Source: Colletes latitarsis (Eukaryota > Arthropoda > Insecta > Hymenoptera > Colletidae). From it: a stretch of DNA of 64,000 nt. Where the stretch lies: NCBI RefSeq assembly GCF_051014445.1, contig NW_027488384.1:744001-808000 (forward strand). The letters are read 5' to 3'. Of the stretch, positions 63,479 to 64,000 are shown in pieces. Numbering within the stretch: the stretch's first letter is position 1; each line of letters begins with the position of its first letter. The notes below the pieces were generated by a model. That model worked only from the letters and a program-made list of their open reading frames with translations. It was not told the DNA's origin and searched no databases. The position numbers and the translations under genes are program-made.

Positions 63479-64000
63479 CTTTCGCATTCTCCACATACTT
63501 GTTGAACAGATCCTGGGTTTTTTCAGGTTTGGATCACGTAGTAATGTGGTACCACACTGAAACATTCAATTAAACCTGGTCTTGATAAATATTTTAGAGG
63601 ATAACGCATGTTAGGTCTGGGTTAGGTCTAGGATTTGCCCACATCAGGCTCATACCTTCGCATATTTCTCATACTTGATGGCTAGACCCAGGGCTTTTTC
63701 TGGAAAGGATCAGGTAGTAATGTGGTACCACACTGAAGCAGTCGATTAAACCTGGTTTCGATCAATATTTTTGAGGATAACGCATGTTAGGTCTAGGTTA
63801 GGCCCGGGATTTGCCCTCATCAGACACATACTTTCGCATTCTCCACATACTTGTTGAACAGATCCTGGGTTTTTTCAGGTTTGGATCACGTAGTAATGTG
63901 GTACCACACTGAAACATTGAATTAAACCTGGTCTTGATAAATATTTTAGAGGATAACGCATGTTAGGTCTGGGTTAGGTCTAGGATTTGCCCACATCAGG
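63479..64000 (+). repeat. 10-monomer higher-order repeat, start of unit 3 (522 bp, cut by window)
   Basis: Continues the decamer series without visible change to the last base, including GAAACATTGAATT near 63913. The repeat therefore extends beyond the window, and the number of further units is unknown. Confidence 0.92.

Larger units (their letters stand above)
1..64000 (+). repeat. Tandem satellite array, ~176-bp monomer, fills the window
   Basis: Seen directly: the same unit recurs from the first to the last base, with starts at 55, 231 and 407 (spacing 176) and a last detected start at 63950, giving 363 monomers averaging about 176.02 bp. All followed copies are in one orientation. Common landmarks are AGGATAACGCATGTTAGG, TCGCATTCTTCACATAC, GGATCACGTAGTAATG and TTTCGATCAATATTTT. 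GGATCC and GGTACC occur in many monomers. No stretch over 300 bases lies outside the repeat, and I see no unique DNA, transposon, rRNA or tRNA. Known of such arrays: nucleosome-length head-to-tail satellites with higher-order repeats are typical of eukaryotic centromeric, pericentromeric or subtelomeric heterochromatin. Which of these applies, and in which species, is not decidable from the bases alone. Confidence 0.99.

Noticed and set aside
1..64000. CENP-B box
   Set aside because: The best plus-strand partial match is TTTCGATCAATATTTT, which has TTCG and the central A but lacks the CGGG half. The best reverse-strand partial match is CCCGCGTTTTTCACA (for example near 24218 and 28090), which fails at the CGAA half. 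No full box was found.
1..64000. CRISPR array or bacterial repeat locus
   Set aside because: The repeated unit fills the whole period with no unique spacers between short constant repeats, and no cas-like gene is present.
1..64000. Transposon or retroelement origin of the array
   Set aside because: No terminal inverted repeats, target-site duplications, poly-A tail or polymerase or transposase coding remains were seen in the monomer or at domain borders.
49289..64000. Assigning the array to a named species satellite
   Set aside because: The monomer does not match any satellite I can recall with confidence. A search of satellite databases with the consensus would decide it.

Overview
The whole window is one uninterrupted tandem satellite DNA array. 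I found no protein-coding gene, RNA gene, transposon, CRISPR array or unique sequence. The monomer is about 176 bp. Taking the start as AGGATAACGC (or its variants), the first complete monomer begins at 55 and the last detected start is at 63950. That distance, 63,895 bp, equals 363 monomers with a mean length of about 176.02 bp. All monomers I followed run head-to-tail in the same orientation. Near-nucleosomal length, higher-order repeats and freedom from insertions point to a eukaryotic centromeric, pericentromeric or subtelomeric array. I cannot name the species or chromosome position, and I do not recognise the monomer as a published satellite.

Layout (family labels X, Y, Z are mine; boundaries are by eye). 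1-4080: X-type monomers, often with GTTCTGTC or GTTATGTC and GTGGTAGCAC. 4081-8536: Y-type monomers, with GGGATAGGTCTGGG, CGCGTTTTTCAC and the ACATGTTGACC middle segment. 8537-9361: an X island. 9362-20323: Y again, with several large internal duplications. 20324-23390: X again, displaced from the first X block by 18,650 bp. 23391-34000: Z, a Y-related mixture. 34001-39900: the most heterogeneous stretch. 39901-49288: a mosaic of X and other monomers. 49289-64000: X-type monomers in recent, nearly identical higher-order repeats. These are an 18-mer unit of 3172 bp in two copies plus a partial third, then a 10-mer unit of 1761 bp in two copies plus the start of a third at the window edge.

The monomer has conserved parts and a variable middle. 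With AGGATAACGC as positions 1-10, conserved elements are an 11-bp direct duplication (TTAGGTCTAGG / TTAGGCCTGGG, 14-35), CTCATCAG (43-50), GGATCACGTAGTAATG (110-125), a perfect 12-bp palindrome TGTGGTACCACA (124-135) and TTTCGATCAATATTTT (159-174). Positions about 62-105 exist as several alternative cassettes that occur in different combinations.

No genes work together here. The structure records repeated unequal exchange and conversion, with homogenisation strongest at the right edge, so an actively evolving part of the array may lie further right. The short recurring reading frames on the minus strand are the satellite translated, not genes.
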